Positions 43,822-52,349 of a stretch of DNA of 64,000 bases are shown here, in pieces. The translations under genes and the position numbers were made by a program. This DNA is from CAYWPG01 sp964460035 (GTDB lineage: Bacteria > Pseudomonadota > Gammaproteobacteria > Nitrococcales > AK92). Within the stretch, counting starts at the first letter, position 1, and every line of letters begins with the position of its first letter. Where the stretch lies: the NCBI GenBank assembly GCA_964460035.1, contig CAYWPG010000001.1:186001-250000 (forward strand). The letters run 5' to 3'. The notes beneath the pieces were generated by a model that worked only from the letters and a program-made list of their open reading frames with translations, searched no databases and was not told the origin of the DNA.

Positions 43822-45342
43822 TCAGCACCAATTGCCCTGCTCCCAGCCATGGGCTCGAATAATCCTATGCAAGGTGCGGCTGATGGCGGTGCAGTTGCGC
43901 ACCATCTCAATCTTCTCCCAAGCTGCGAGCTCGCCTTCGCGAATCAGGCGCATCATCTCGTCCCGCGATGGAGGAGCGAGCAGTTGCACGGGATGGTCCC
44001 AGCGGTTGCGAAGAAAAATGTTGATGTCGGCTGTGTAATCCTGGGCCAGGACACTGTAGCTCAGATGCTGCAGCAAGCTGATGACGGGCGAGTCGATACG
44101 AATGTGGTCCCGGCTGAGCTTGAGTGCTTCTGTGACGGCTCCCTTCAGCAGGCGTGCCTGATAGTTGAAGTAGGTACTCAAAGGGTGATCGGGGCCGTCA
44201 GGATCGGGCGTCATCGCCAGCGCGGCAGGATTGGCCATGCTACAGATGAAGTGGTTGACGCCGTACAGGCGCCCGAGCCGCTTCGCCGGCAAATCGTCCA
44301 CGAAGGAACCATCGATCCACTGCATGCCGGGCAAGTACGGGACGCGTTCGCCGGCCGCATTCTTGCTCATCAGTGTAACCGGGGGGTAAATCCCGTAAAC
44401 GGCGCACGAGGCCATCACCGCACTGCGAATATAGACGTTCGGCGCGGTGATGGCATTGAGCAGGCGGGGCGCTTGTCTGGGCGATAATCCGGTAACGGTG
44501 ATACTGAGGCTGCGTCCCGTTAACTCACGCGCTTCTTGAAACGTGAGATCGGGGATGATGGAGGCCAGATACTGTTCCAGCCGTTTCGCATCCAGCGACC
44601 GCTTGGGCTTGCCCAGTAGGGAGATCAGCGGTCGCACAGACGAGCTTTCTTCGATCTCGCGGTGAAGATTGTCGATACTGAGCCGATCACGCAGCTCTTC
44701 GTCGGAGTGCGTGCAGGCGACTGCGGCCAGAATCGAGCCTGCGCTGGAGCCGGAAATGATGCGCGGAAGCAGGTTCTGGTCGAACAGGGCCTTGAGAACA
44801 CCGGCGTGGAAGAAGCCCAGCACGGCGCCACCGCTCAGCATCAGCGCTGAGCGGCCATAGCAGTGATCGGCGCGAAGGAAGAAGTCGCGTTTTTCAGCTG
44901 CGGGGATGATCGTTTCATCCACTGCGGCCAGCTCTTCCAGCGCCAGGCAAACCTCCGCAATGTACTGGTGAATCAGCTCCTTGGTGCCGAACATCGCTTT
45001 GTTGTACAGCGCGGGCTTGCCCATACCGCCCAGGTTGCCGTGAATTCCCTCGTTGAGGATGAACAGCAGCTGGTGGTAGTCGCGGCGGGTGCGTGCGCTG
45101 TGAATCGTCTCCAGACGGCTGCGAATCAGACGGTAGTCGTATTTGTCGCTGGCTTCTGTTCGTTTCCACTCGTCCAGGCCATGTTCCTGATCGTAGGCAA
45201 TCGCAAGCTGCGCCCACTCTTCGTAAGTTTTCGCAGAGCGCAAGGCCTTGGGTATAGCTTTGTAGTGAAACTTGGGAAGGAACATGTTCCAGCTACCCGC
45301 CTTTTTCTTCGTAGGAACGCTGTGCATTTGGCTAACGCTCAT
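43822..45342 (-). CDS. Patatin-like phospholipase/triacylglycerol lipase with DUF3336 domain
   Basis: This 506-residue enzyme has an N-terminal DUF3336 region (about 20-155), as in the yeast TGL3/4/5 lipid-droplet lipases, and a patatin domain (about 165-360). The domain includes an oxyanion loop GGAVLGFFHAG, the nucleophile GSSAGS and the dyad aspartate in WIDGSFVDDLP. It would hydrolyse stored acylglycerols or phospholipids. Its ATG overlaps the stop of the WS/DGAT gene (ATGA), so synthesis and lipolysis are translationally coupled. No signal peptide is present, fitting a cytosolic droplet surface. Confidence 0.93.
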   Translation of the reverse strand: MSVSQMHSVPTKKKAGSWNMFLPKFHYKAIPKALRSAKTYEEWAQLAIAYDQEHGLDEWKRTEASDKYDYRLIRSRLETIHSARTRRDYHQLLFILNEGIHGNLGGMGKPALYNKAMFGTKELIHQYIAEVCLALEELAAVDETIIPAAEKRDFFLRADHCYGRSALMLSGGAVLGFFHAGVLKALFDQNLLPRIISGSSAGSILAAVACTHSDEELRDRLSIDNLHREIEESSSVRPLISLLGKPKRSLDAKRLEQYLASIIPDLTFQEARELTGRSLSITVTGLSPRQAPRLLNAITAPNVYIRSAVMASCAVYGIYPPVTLMSKNAAGERVPYLPGMQWIDGSFVDDLPAKRLGRLYGVNHFICSMANPAALAMTPDPDGPDHPLSTYFNYQARLLKGAVTEALKLSRDHIRIDSPVISLLQHLSYSVLAQDYTADINIFLRNRWDHPVQLLAPPSRDEMMRLIREGELAAWEKIEMVRNCTAISRTLHRIIRAHGWEQGNWC

Positions 45343-46925
45343 GCTGCTGCCTCCTCGCTAGCACCGGCTGTATCGGCAACCCGCTCTTTGGCCGACTGCT
45401 TGGCGGCGGTGCGTGTTGCGGTGCGCCCGCTGCGGGAGCGGCGCGAGCGAGTGCCTTCCGTTCCAGCCGAGGCAGTTTCCTTGGGAACCGCTCGCGCGGC
45501 CGCATCCCGCCGTTCCGTCAGCTGCCGGTACTCCTGTGTGGAGTCGGCGATGCAGCGGATGTAGAGATCGATATCCGGCACAACTTGGCGATCTGCAAGT
45601 ATGCCTAGGCTGATGTTGTCGTAAATCCCCGTGATGCCGTGGGTGATGGCGACCCCATCCGAGACGGGTACCAGAGGGAAGACCGAAGAGATTTTGGCGC
45701 CTGCGAAGTACTTGGGCTGCAGCCCAGGAATGCCGGGCACGTTGGTGATGACGGTGTTGATTAGGGGAACTCTGCTCAGCAGGCGCGTCTTCGAATTGGC
45801 CCAAGCGAGCAGGGCGCGCACATACGCTGGGAGCATCTCGCCGGCGGCATCGCCCAGATCGCACAATACTTCCTTCGCCAGCGGCACGCCTTGTGAGGTA
45901 CGCCGTTGAACCGCAGCCAAGCGCTGCACCGGATCGGCGATGTCGGTACCGATGGGGATATACATCGCGGAGATCCGGTTGCCGCCTTCATGTCGGGAAT
46001 CGTCGGGTCGCAGTGCGACAGGGCACATCGCTATCAGCGAGGCGCGCTCCGGAAGGCAGGAGCGCTGGAGCAAATACCGGCGCATGCCGCCCGCTATGAT
46101 AGCCACTATGACATCGTTGACCGTGGCGCCCGCGCATAGGGCTCGCATGCGCTTGAGCTCGGCGAGCGTCCACGTGTAGCCGTCGTAGACGCGGTGCCGG
46201 GTAACCGGGGCGTTGAAGATGGTCTTGGGGACGGTGAGCTGCTCCGGTCGCGCATCGCGATACAGTCGATTCAGCAGTTCCATGCTCTTGAGCGTGACTT
46301 CCATCCCGGCGCGCATGCCGCGCAGCGACTGCCCGAACAGCCGTGGCATAGTGCGTAACCACATCTCCGATAAGGTAGGAGCGCGCTCGACGTACTGCGT
46401 ATGGTCGCGCCGCCCGTACTCGTGATTGGGCGTGTCTTCCATGAGCGTCGTGCTCAGCTCCAGGCTGGACTTGCCGTCCACGTAGGCATGGTGAAAGCGA
46501 ACCAGCACCGCGAAGCTGTTAGGCGGCACTCCTTCGATGTTGTTGACTCCGTCGATGATGTAGATTTCCCAGGGGGCACGCTCCATATCCAGCGTGCGTG
46601 ACATGGTTCTGGCGGTAAACAGGCGCAACTGATGCCAATCTCCCGGTTGCGGCAGGCTGACATGGCGGACGTGATACTCCAGCTCGAAGTTCTCATCCTC
46701 CAGCCAATAGGGGTCGTCAAGCCGGAACGGTACGTGCTGCAGGCGGCGGCGGAATATGGAAGTGGTGCTCAAGCGGTCTTCGACGTACTGAAGAATGTCT
46801 TGATAGCGGACTATCCCGTTTGGAGCCGAGCTTTGATCGCAAAGCCATAGGCTTCCGATAATCATGGGTTGGTTTGGTGTTTCGAAGTAGAAAAAATTCG
46901 AGTCCAACGGGCTTAGTTGTTTCAT
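45339..46925 (-). CDS. Wax ester synthase/diacylglycerol acyltransferase (WS/DGAT)
   Basis: This 528-residue acyltransferase makes wax esters and/or triacylglycerol from acyl-CoA and fatty alcohol or diacylglycerol. The catalytic HHAYVDG (HHxxxDG) lies near residue 144 and the structural motif TNVPG near 386. The last 60 residues form an unusual Ala/Arg/Lys/Glu-rich tail that resembles phasin tails and may aid membrane or granule binding. Upstream are an RNA hairpin, a consensus -10 (46996-47001) and a phasin gene. Downstream the lipase overlaps by 4 nt. The three genes form one neutral-lipid module. Confidence 0.94.
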   Translation of the reverse strand: MKQLSPLDSNFFYFETPNQPMIIGSLWLCDQSSAPNGIVRYQDILQYVEDRLSTTSIFRRRLQHVPFRLDDPYWLEDENFELEYHVRHVSLPQPGDWHQLRLFTARTMSRTLDMERAPWEIYIIDGVNNIEGVPPNSFAVLVRFHHAYVDGKSSLELSTTLMEDTPNHEYGRRDHTQYVERAPTLSEMWLRTMPRLFGQSLRGMRAGMEVTLKSMELLNRLYRDARPEQLTVPKTIFNAPVTRHRVYDGYTWTLAELKRMRALCAGATVNDVIVAIIAGGMRRYLLQRSCLPERASLIAMCPVALRPDDSRHEGGNRISAMYIPIGTDIADPVQRLAAVQRRTSQGVPLAKEVLCDLGDAAGEMLPAYVRALLAWANSKTRLLSRVPLINTVITNVPGIPGLQPKYFAGAKISSVFPLVPVSDGVAITHGITGIYDNISLGILADRQVVPDIDLYIRCIADSTQEYRQLTERRDAAARAVPKETASAGTEGTRSRRSRSGRTATRTAAKQSAKERVADTAGASEEAAA

Positions 46926-46951
46926 TATTTAATAACACTCCCTATTAAACT

Positions 46952-46967
46952 GACTCGGTGTGGAGTC
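46952..46967 (-). promoter_or_regulatory. Leader hairpin of WS/DGAT mRNA
   Basis: GACTC and GAGTC form a 5-bp stem with a 6-nt loop in the leader between the -10 and the start codon. It may affect translation, but the stem is short. Confidence 0.35.
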
Positions 46968-46995
46968 AGCAGGCTTTCCATAGCGCGAGCGGAGA

Positions 46996-47001
46996 ATTAT
47001 A
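46996..47001 (-). promoter_or_regulatory. Consensus -10 upstream of WS/DGAT
   Basis: On the minus strand TATAAT lies 70 bp before the WS/DGAT start. The -35 position would fall in the GGCCGGCC hairpin and has no TTGACA-like sequence. Confidence 0.45.
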
Positions 47002-47013
47002 AGTAAGGACGGA

Positions 47014-47033
47014 GGCCGGCCTATGGGCCGGCC
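47014..47033 (-). terminator. GGCCGGCC stem-loop between phasin and WS/DGAT
   Basis: Two copies of GGCCGGCC, each self-complementary, are separated by 4 nt and followed on the minus strand by a pyrimidine-rich stretch. It could end phasin transcription or attenuate read-through into WS/DGAT. Confidence 0.55.
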
Positions 47034-47053
47034 ATTACCGAGGAATTGGATGC

Positions 47054-47413
47054 TCAGGCTGCCTTCTTGATTTTTGCAGCAGGTAGTTTCTGCTGGAAAA
47101 TTTTCTGGGCATCGGCCGTATAGCTGGTGCTCATTTCCAGTAATGCCTGCAGGTCGTCCTGTAACTGCTTGCCAAGTTCCTCCGCCAGCTGCGGACGGCT
47201 GTTCAGATAGTCCTGGAGCCCGCTGATGTCCTTGATATCCAGCAGGGCCCGCCACTGAGCGAAGCTGAGGCTCGTGTAGCTTTGCAGCTTTTCCAGATGA
47301 AAGTTGACCAGCTTCTCCAAGGCGCCAAGCGAGAGGCGGTTGAACTCTTGAGTGGACGATATGAAAGCTTCGAGGCCGGCGCTTCCCGATTTCCCTAGCA
47401 GTTTCTCCAGCAC
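47054..47413 (-). CDS. Phasin-family granule-associated protein
   Basis: This 119-residue helical protein resembles phasins. The segments are a start LEKLLGKS, the amphipathic core LGALEKLVNFHLEKLQSYTSLSFAQWRALL, and a C-terminal PAAKIKKAA of the AKK type. Phasins coat polyhydroxyalkanoate or lipid inclusions and set their size. The GTG start has AGGAG eight bases upstream. Being just upstream of WS/DGAT, it is more likely to coat wax/TAG bodies than PHA here. A perfect 15-bp palindrome lies 69 bp upstream. Confidence 0.88.
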   Translation of the reverse strand: MLEKLLGKSGSAGLEAFISSTQEFNRLSLGALEKLVNFHLEKLQSYTSLSFAQWRALLDIKDISGLQDYLNSRPQLAEELGKQLQDDLQALLEMSTSYTADAQKIFQQKLPAAKIKKAA

Positions 47414-47756
47414 GACGATATCTCCTTATATTCGACGTATGTGTGGCTGTTCCTAGGCGATGTTAAGCATAGCAATGAGGATGTTGCGTCGCAACAGCTT
47501 GGGATTTTTAAGTGGTTTATTCTATAGATAGAGAATTAATTCTTAAGTTGTCTAAAGGTTGGGGTGCGAAAAGGCGCTTTATGCGAGTTATATCTTAATG
47601 TTGCTAGGGGGAATCGAGGAGGCTGCGCGAGGGGAGTTGAGCGCGCGTCGCGAAAGGCGACGGAATCGGGTTCTTCATGACGGATGGGCCGTTGCAGGGT
47701 GCACGGCCCGGAGTGTCCGTCGTAGCTTGGGAGCCGGTGAATCCGGTGAATAGGGC
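47414..47756. other. AT-rich region upstream of the phasin gene
   Basis: About 340 bp, clearly more AT-rich than its surroundings, with the two palindromes listed at 47482 and 47532. A 64-codon frame at 47559 has no family support. It probably contains the phasin promoter. Confidence 0.5.
47482..47496. promoter_or_regulatory. Perfect 15-bp palindrome upstream of phasin
   Basis: TGTTGCG-T-CGCAACA is a perfect inverted repeat in an AT-rich promoter region. It has the TGC/GCA core of PhaR-like operators. A second perfect palindrome, AGAATTAATTCT, is at 47532-47543. It is a candidate phasin repressor site. Confidence 0.45.
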
Positions 47757-48188
47757 TTAGAGCGGTTCCAGGGCGTTGGCAATGCGTGCCGCAATTTGGC
47801 GAAGCTCATCCATATCCGCTTTCTCTCGGCCATGAAAGCGCATGCTCTTGCCGGTGATACGCGGTATCACGTGCATGTGGTAATGGAACACCGTCTGCCC
47901 GGCGGCGGCACGGTTGAACTGCGCGATCGCGATGCCGTGGGCGTCGAACGCCTTCATCTGCGCGTGCGCGAGCCGCTGTGAGAACAGTACCACTGCCTGG
48001 AGGTGTTCCTGGGACATGGGGAAGATGTCCGGGTAATGGGGTTTAGGAACGATGAGGGAATGCCCCTCGGTAGCCGGGAACAGATCCAGAAAGGTGATCA
48101 GTTGGTCGTCTTCGTACACGATTGCGGCGGGAGATTCGCCGGCGATGATTTGACAGAAAATGCAATCGGGGTCGTGTAGATGGCTCAT
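47757..48188 (-). CDS. HIT-family nucleotide hydrolase
   Basis: This 143-residue protein has CIFCQIIAG near the start and the histidine-triad motif HYHMHVIPR near residue 100, typical of the HinT/HIT branch that splits nucleoside phosphoramidates or dinucleotides. AGG lies seven bases before the ATG. A second, different HIT protein is at 56485. It has no operon partner. Confidence 0.94.
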   Translation of the reverse strand: MSHLHDPDCIFCQIIAGESPAAIVYEDDQLITFLDLFPATEGHSLIVPKPHYPDIFPMSQEHLQAVVLFSQRLAHAQMKAFDAHGIAIAQFNRAAAGQTVFHYHMHVIPRITGKSMRFHGREKADMDELRQIAARIANALEPL

Positions 48189-48283
48189 TGCTTTACCTGC
48201 AGCTCTGATATGTGAGTCCTCGACCAGGGTGGCGTGCGCTGGCCGGCGGCCGGGCGAGTCCTTGTCCGACAGCCGGCCGCTCG

Positions 48284-49480
48284 CTACAGCAGGGCGGGGT
48301 ACAACAGCGCCTTGAGCTGGCCGCGGAAGTTAAAGGTCCCCGACGGGATCAGCTGCGTCATGAATATGACGATCAGCTCCTCGCTCGGGTCTATCCAGAA
48401 TAACGTGGAAGCGAAACCGCCCCACATATACTCTCCGGCCGAGCCGATCACGCCGGTCTGCGTGGGCCCTTGAGCGACCGCCATGGTAAGTCCGAAGCCC
48501 ATGCCGTCGAAACCCACTTCGCCGTATCCGCCGGGCAGAGCGAAGCTGCGCATGTCGCCTCCGCCCGGAAAATGATTGGTGGTCATCAGCTCGACGGTTT
48601 TGCGGCCTAGGATGCGGACGCCTCCCAAGCTGCCGCCGTTTAACAGCATTTGCGTAAAACGCAGATAGTCCGCGCTGGTCGAAACCAAACCGCCGCCGCC
48701 CGAGAGGAATCTGCGCTGCTTGCGGTATGCGCTGTTTTCGGCGTTTTCTATCAGGCGCAGCGACTTGTCGGGGGCGCGGGTATAGCTGGCGGCGAAGCGG
48801 TCCAGCTTGTCATCCGGGATCCGGAAGGCGGTGTCGGTCATCCCCAGCGGGTCGAATATGGTCGACTGCAGGTATTCGTCGAAACGTTGGCCGGAGAGTA
48901 TTTCTACCAGCCGCGCGCAAACGTCGGTGGAAATGCCGTAGAGCCAATGGTCGCCAGGGTGGAACTCCAGCGGAACCTCGGCGGCTTCCGCACACAGTCC
49001 CTCCAGATCGCGGTCCACGTCCAGGAAGCTAACGCCTGACGCCGGAATCATGAAACTGCGGCTCAAGCCGGAGGTGTGCATCAGCAAGTCGCGCACGATC
49101 ATCGGGCGTTTGGGCTCGACCAGCCGTTCCGAGCCGTCGGGCGCACGCTCTAGCACCTTGAGGTTGCGCCAGGCCGGGATATAGCGGTGGACCGGATCGG
49201 TCAGTTGAAACTTGCCCCGCTCGTAGAGCGACATCAGGGCGACACCGGTGATGGGCTTGGTCATGGAGTAGATGCGCCAGATGGTATCGTCCATCACCGG
49301 TTTGTTCTGCTCGCGGTCCATCAGCCCCAGCGATTCGAACAGCCCTACCTGGCCTCTGCGGGCAACGACAATCTGGCAGCCGGCGATCTTGCCGGGGGCT
49401 ACGTAGTTTTCCAAGAAGAACGGTGCGATGCGCTCGAGTTGGCGGGTATCGAGGCCCGCCGCTTCAGGATCGATGTGCAT
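48284..49480 (-). CDS. Beta-lactamase-family serine hydrolase (EstB-like)
   Basis: This 398-residue cytosolic enzyme has the SxxK nucleophile in IYSMTKPITG (about residue 72) and a tyrosine in HWLYGISTDV (the Y of the YxN/EstB motif). A glycine-rich GSAGEYMWGG segment replaces the KTG of true beta-lactamases. This is the class VIII esterase/EstB type rather than a penicillinase. GGGGAGAG precedes the ATG. The substrate is unknown, probably a short-chain ester. A terminal FNFRGQLKALLYPALL closes the chain as in the family. Confidence 0.92.
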   Translation of the reverse strand: MHIDPEAAGLDTRQLERIAPFFLENYVAPGKIAGCQIVVARRGQVGLFESLGLMDREQNKPVMDDTIWRIYSMTKPITGVALMSLYERGKFQLTDPVHRYIPAWRNLKVLERAPDGSERLVEPKRPMIVRDLLMHTSGLSRSFMIPASGVSFLDVDRDLEGLCAEAAEVPLEFHPGDHWLYGISTDVCARLVEILSGQRFDEYLQSTIFDPLGMTDTAFRIPDDKLDRFAASYTRAPDKSLRLIENAENSAYRKQRRFLSGGGGLVSTSADYLRFTQMLLNGGSLGGVRILGRKTVELMTTNHFPGGGDMRSFALPGGYGEVGFDGMGFGLTMAVAQGPTQTGVIGSAGEYMWGGFASTLFWIDPSEELIVIFMTQLIPSGTFNFRGQLKALLYPALL

Positions 49481-49751
49481 GAACTCTCCCCCTGTTATGC
49501 CTCGTTGTTATGAAGCCCTCAGTTTGGCATTGCCAGTGCGCGCTGAACAGTGCTGTAGGGTGAACCGGCTGCCGGACGCTATGCGTTGCCTTGCAGGAGC
49601 GGGTACTGGCTCATCGCGTTCGCTCATGATCAAGAGCGCGGCTAAGAGGACAGAGCCATGCTCGGATAGCGCGCTGTAGGTGCCTGTTGCAGGTGTGCGG
49701 ACGAAATCCGCGCTGGATTGGGAGCGATGCCTCATGGCAGGCTGAGAGCGT

Positions 49752-49976
49752 ATGAGCGATTTTGTGAGCTACGATGGACTGCCAGACGTGCGCGACGGGC
49801 TTACGCGGCTGGAACGCGTGGTGCTGCATGTGTTGGCCGAGCTACAGCGGGAGCGAGCGGGCAGATCGGTTCCTACTGCCATGCTCTACGGGCGCGTGCT
49901 CGAATATGTGGATATAAGCGAGGCCGAGCTGCAGGCATGTTTGCGCCGCCTGAGTCGCGGCGCGGCCGGAGATTAA
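49752..49976 (+). CDS. Hypothetical small helical protein
   Basis: This 74-residue soluble protein is mostly helical (LTRLERVVLHVLAELQRERAG), with an acidic C-terminal half. No motif is recognised. GAGAG lies three to four bases before the ATG, which is rather close. Nothing on the opposite strand competes. It may be a small DNA- or protein-binding adaptor. Confidence is limited because of the size. Confidence 0.5.
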   Translation: MSDFVSYDGLPDVRDGLTRLERVVLHVLAELQRERAGRSVPTAMLYGRVLEYVDISEAELQACLRRLSRGAAGD

Positions 49977-50035
49977 GGGTGTTCGCGGCAGAGCAGGTGC
50001 ACGCCTTGATGCGCATGCACCTGCCTAGAGCGGCG

Positions 50036-50248
50036 TTACGCTCGTTCCGGTGTCGGGCCAGTCAGGCGTGCCGACAGCTCGCGAATTTCCGCCGCTAGCC
50101 AAGAGAAGAGGTCTCGGCGGCGTTCGAGTCGAACTGGAGCGCTCGCTCCGGTCTCGTTGGTAAGCAAGAGGGCGCGGTATTCGGCGTTCTCCGAGCGCTC
50201 GCGGTTACGTGCTTCGGCCGTCATGATTGCTTCGACTGGGCTGAACAT
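50036..50248 (-). CDS. Hypothetical small protein
   Basis: This 70-residue protein starts at ATG 50248 (MFSPVEAIM) with AGGAG six bases upstream, a good site that rules out the longer frame. It is mostly helical and charged, with LFSWLAAEIRELSARLTG near the end and no motif that I know. It sits in a convergent position to the 74-residue gene at 49752. The function is unknown. Confidence 0.6.
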   Translation of the reverse strand: MFSPVEAIMTAEARNRERSENAEYRALLLTNETGASAPVRLERRRDLFSWLAAEIRELSARLTGPTPERA

Positions 50249-50671
50249 ACGACGCTCCTTGCTGTTATGTCGCGCTGCACAATTGTTATGTTCGATTTTA
50301 ATCATCCCGTGCTGCGGTGCAACATCGTTTTTCTTGAAGATGGGTAAGAAAAAGTTTTTCTGAGAGGTGGTTCGCAAGCAAAGAGACGGCTGTGAGCCTC
50401 CTAAGTTTAGGTGTAACTGGGATATTTTTTGAGGTGTGTGAGTAGGCAGTTGGCTATGGCTAAGCTGATTTCATGCCTTCATAGCCGCCCGAAGGGGGGT
50501 AACCTGTGGGGAAGCCCGCTGCCGATTTGGCCGCACCAGTCGGCAATCAGTTGCGGTCAGGTGTTTCGAGGAATGAGCCGGCAGCGCCGGTACCGGTTGC
50601 GGGGGTGGGCGAATACGGGACCGGGTGCGCAGGGACCCGCCCCGGCGGGCCCCTGCCATGCCGCACTTGCC
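50249..50671. other. Intergenic region upstream of the small gene
   Basis: About 420 bp. The part near 50280-50450 is AT-rich and probably carries the promoter of the small protein. No gene, repeat or RNA can be supported. Confidence 0.45.
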
Positions 50672-51466
50672 TCAGCCGACCCGGGCGGATTGCCCGCCAT
50701 CGACCGGGAGCACCACGCCGGTGATGAATTTGGCTTCGTCGCTGGCTAGGAACACCGCCGCGTTGGCGACATCCCAGGCCGAGCCCATTCCGCCCAGCGG
50801 AACCCTGGCGTTACGCTCCGCAATGAGCTTTTCGCGCTCTTCGCCGCGCGCCACGTAGCCTTCGATCGCCATGGGCGTGTTCATCAGGCCCGGCATGATG
50901 ACGTTGGCGCGTATGCCGAAGTGCGCGTTGCCTATCGCCAGCGTTTGGGTGTACGCGTTCACGGCGGCTTTCGAGCTCTTGTAGGCGATGATGGGTGCAG
51001 GCGCCACCGCCGCGAGCGAGGAGATGTTCACGATTACACCGGAACGCTGCTCGCGCATGATGGGCAGCGTGTGCTTGCAGGTGAACATCACGGACTTGAG
51101 GTTGACGGCAAAAATGCGGTCCCAGGCCTCCTCGGTGATACTGGTCACCGAGGCATCGCCGGTGCCGATGCCGACGTTATTGTGCAGTATGTCGATGCGA
51201 CCGAAGTGCTCGAGGCAGGCTTTCACCAGCGCCTTGCAGTCGGCTTCCTGGCTGACATCGGCAGCGAAGCAGTAAGCTTCGCCCCCGCGCTCTTTGACCA
51301 TCTGCAGCGTTTCCTCGGCGGACTCCAGCCGTTTGTCCACCAACAGCAGCCGTGCGCCTTCCTCGGCGAAGCGCAGCGCCGTGGCGCGGCCATTGCCTAT
51401 GGTCTCCCCTGGCGTTTGACCCGCACCGACAATTATCGCGACTTTGTCTTGTAAGCGGCCGGCCAT
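50672..51466 (-). CDS. Short-chain dehydrogenase/reductase
   Basis: This 264-residue SDR has the cofactor loop VGAGQTPGETIGNGRA, the NNVG motif, the catalytic serine in NISSLA and the Y-x3-K in AYKSSK. The acidic residue after the second strand (LLLVDKR) favours NAD. It oxidises or reduces a small alcohol or ketone, unspecified. Its ATG overlaps the TGA of the upstream CMD-family gene by 1 nt (TGATG), so the two are translationally coupled and probably act on one pathway. Confidence 0.93.
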   Translation of the reverse strand: MAGRLQDKVAIIVGAGQTPGETIGNGRATALRFAEEGARLLLVDKRLESAEETLQMVKERGGEAYCFAADVSQEADCKALVKACLEHFGRIDILHNNVGIGTGDASVTSITEEAWDRIFAVNLKSVMFTCKHTLPIMREQRSGVIVNISSLAAVAPAPIIAYKSSKAAVNAYTQTLAIGNAHFGIRANVIMPGLMNTPMAIEGYVARGEEREKLIAERNARVPLGGMGSAWDVANAAVFLASDEAKFITGVVLPVDGGQSARVG

Positions 51467-52029
51467 CAGGTGGTCTCCTCGAATGTGGGCAGCCCTTCGT
51501 CGAGTTGAACGCCGAAGCTGTTCAAGGCCATCGATACCAGGTTGTACTGGCCGACGGTAAAGACGATGTCCATGAGCTGCTGCTGGTTGTAGTGCGCTTG
51601 CAGGGCCTGCCAGGTAGCGTCGCTAATGAAAGCGTCGTTGCGCAGCTCGTCCACCGCCTGTAGTAGCAAGCGTTCGCGAGGATCGCTAAAGACGCTGGTG
51701 CTCGGGCCTTCGGCGATTCCCTTGATCTCGGCATCGGTAAGACCGACCCGTTTGCCGATTACCACATGCTGTGCCCACTCGTATTCCGCGCGGCACAGGT
51801 AGCCGATGCGCAGGATCAGAATCTCCCGATCGCGCGGGCTCAGGGTGGATTTGCCTAGGATGTGATTCGCGAACACCAGCCAGCGGCGCAGCAGGCTGGG
51901 ATGGTTCGCCATAGTCTTGAAAATGTTGGCGACGTTGCCTCTGGCCGCGAAGCGTTGCATCACTTCGGCGGCTTCTTCGTTCCACTGGTCGGCTTCCAGT
52001 GGCGCGATTCTGGGTTCTTTTAAACGCAT
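51466..52029 (-). CDS. Carboxymuconolactone decarboxylase-family protein
   Basis: This 187-residue helical protein has the CMD/AhpD-like core YLCRAEYEWAQHVVIG, with the E-x3-H pair (EYEWAQH) and a single cysteine where AhpD has a CxxC. It therefore resembles the CMD decarboxylase branch or an orphan subgroup rather than a peroxidase reductase. It is coupled to an SDR by a 1-nt overlap. The pair may degrade an aromatic or cyclic intermediate; the substrate is unknown. Confidence 0.9.
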   Translation of the reverse strand: MRLKEPRIAPLEADQWNEEAAEVMQRFAARGNVANIFKTMANHPSLLRRWLVFANHILGKSTLSPRDREILILRIGYLCRAEYEWAQHVVIGKRVGLTDAEIKGIAEGPSTSVFSDPRERLLLQAVDELRNDAFISDATWQALQAHYNQQQLMDIVFTVGQYNLVSMALNSFGVQLDEGLPTFEETT

Positions 52030-52349
52030 GGGTTCTCACCGGGTGTTACGGATTGAATCGTTACAATAACACAGCTGGTAGAGTGGGGCTGCTAGGCCGC
52101 GTTCGCGCGCATCGGCTCCGCTCTCGGAGAGCTTCCGCTGGCCGGACGACTAACCACCGCGGGGCCGCGCGCTGGGCGGGAAGGATGTTGCCGCTGCGCA
52201 GCAGTGCAGAGATTCGCGGTCAGACCATCCGCCGGGCTCGCCGAATGCAACCCCATATCTGCGCCAGTGCCTTGTGTGGAATGATGGAGAGTCGGAACGG
52301 TATTGGTGCGGCGCGCAGCGATAGCGCCTGAGCAGGAGTGGTTGCCGCC
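52030..52349. other. Divergent region between CMD and rhodanese genes
   Basis: About 320 bp with no gene that I can support. It must carry both promoters, but no clear consensus is seen. An AT-rich spot lies at 52050-52080. Confidence 0.45.

Noticed and set aside
43351..43910. Two minus-strand frames across the 27-bp repeats (Ala/Tyr/Asp- and Leu/Pro-rich)
   Set aside because: Silent differences among repeats fit the plus-strand frame, and only that frame has AGGAGG before the ATG.
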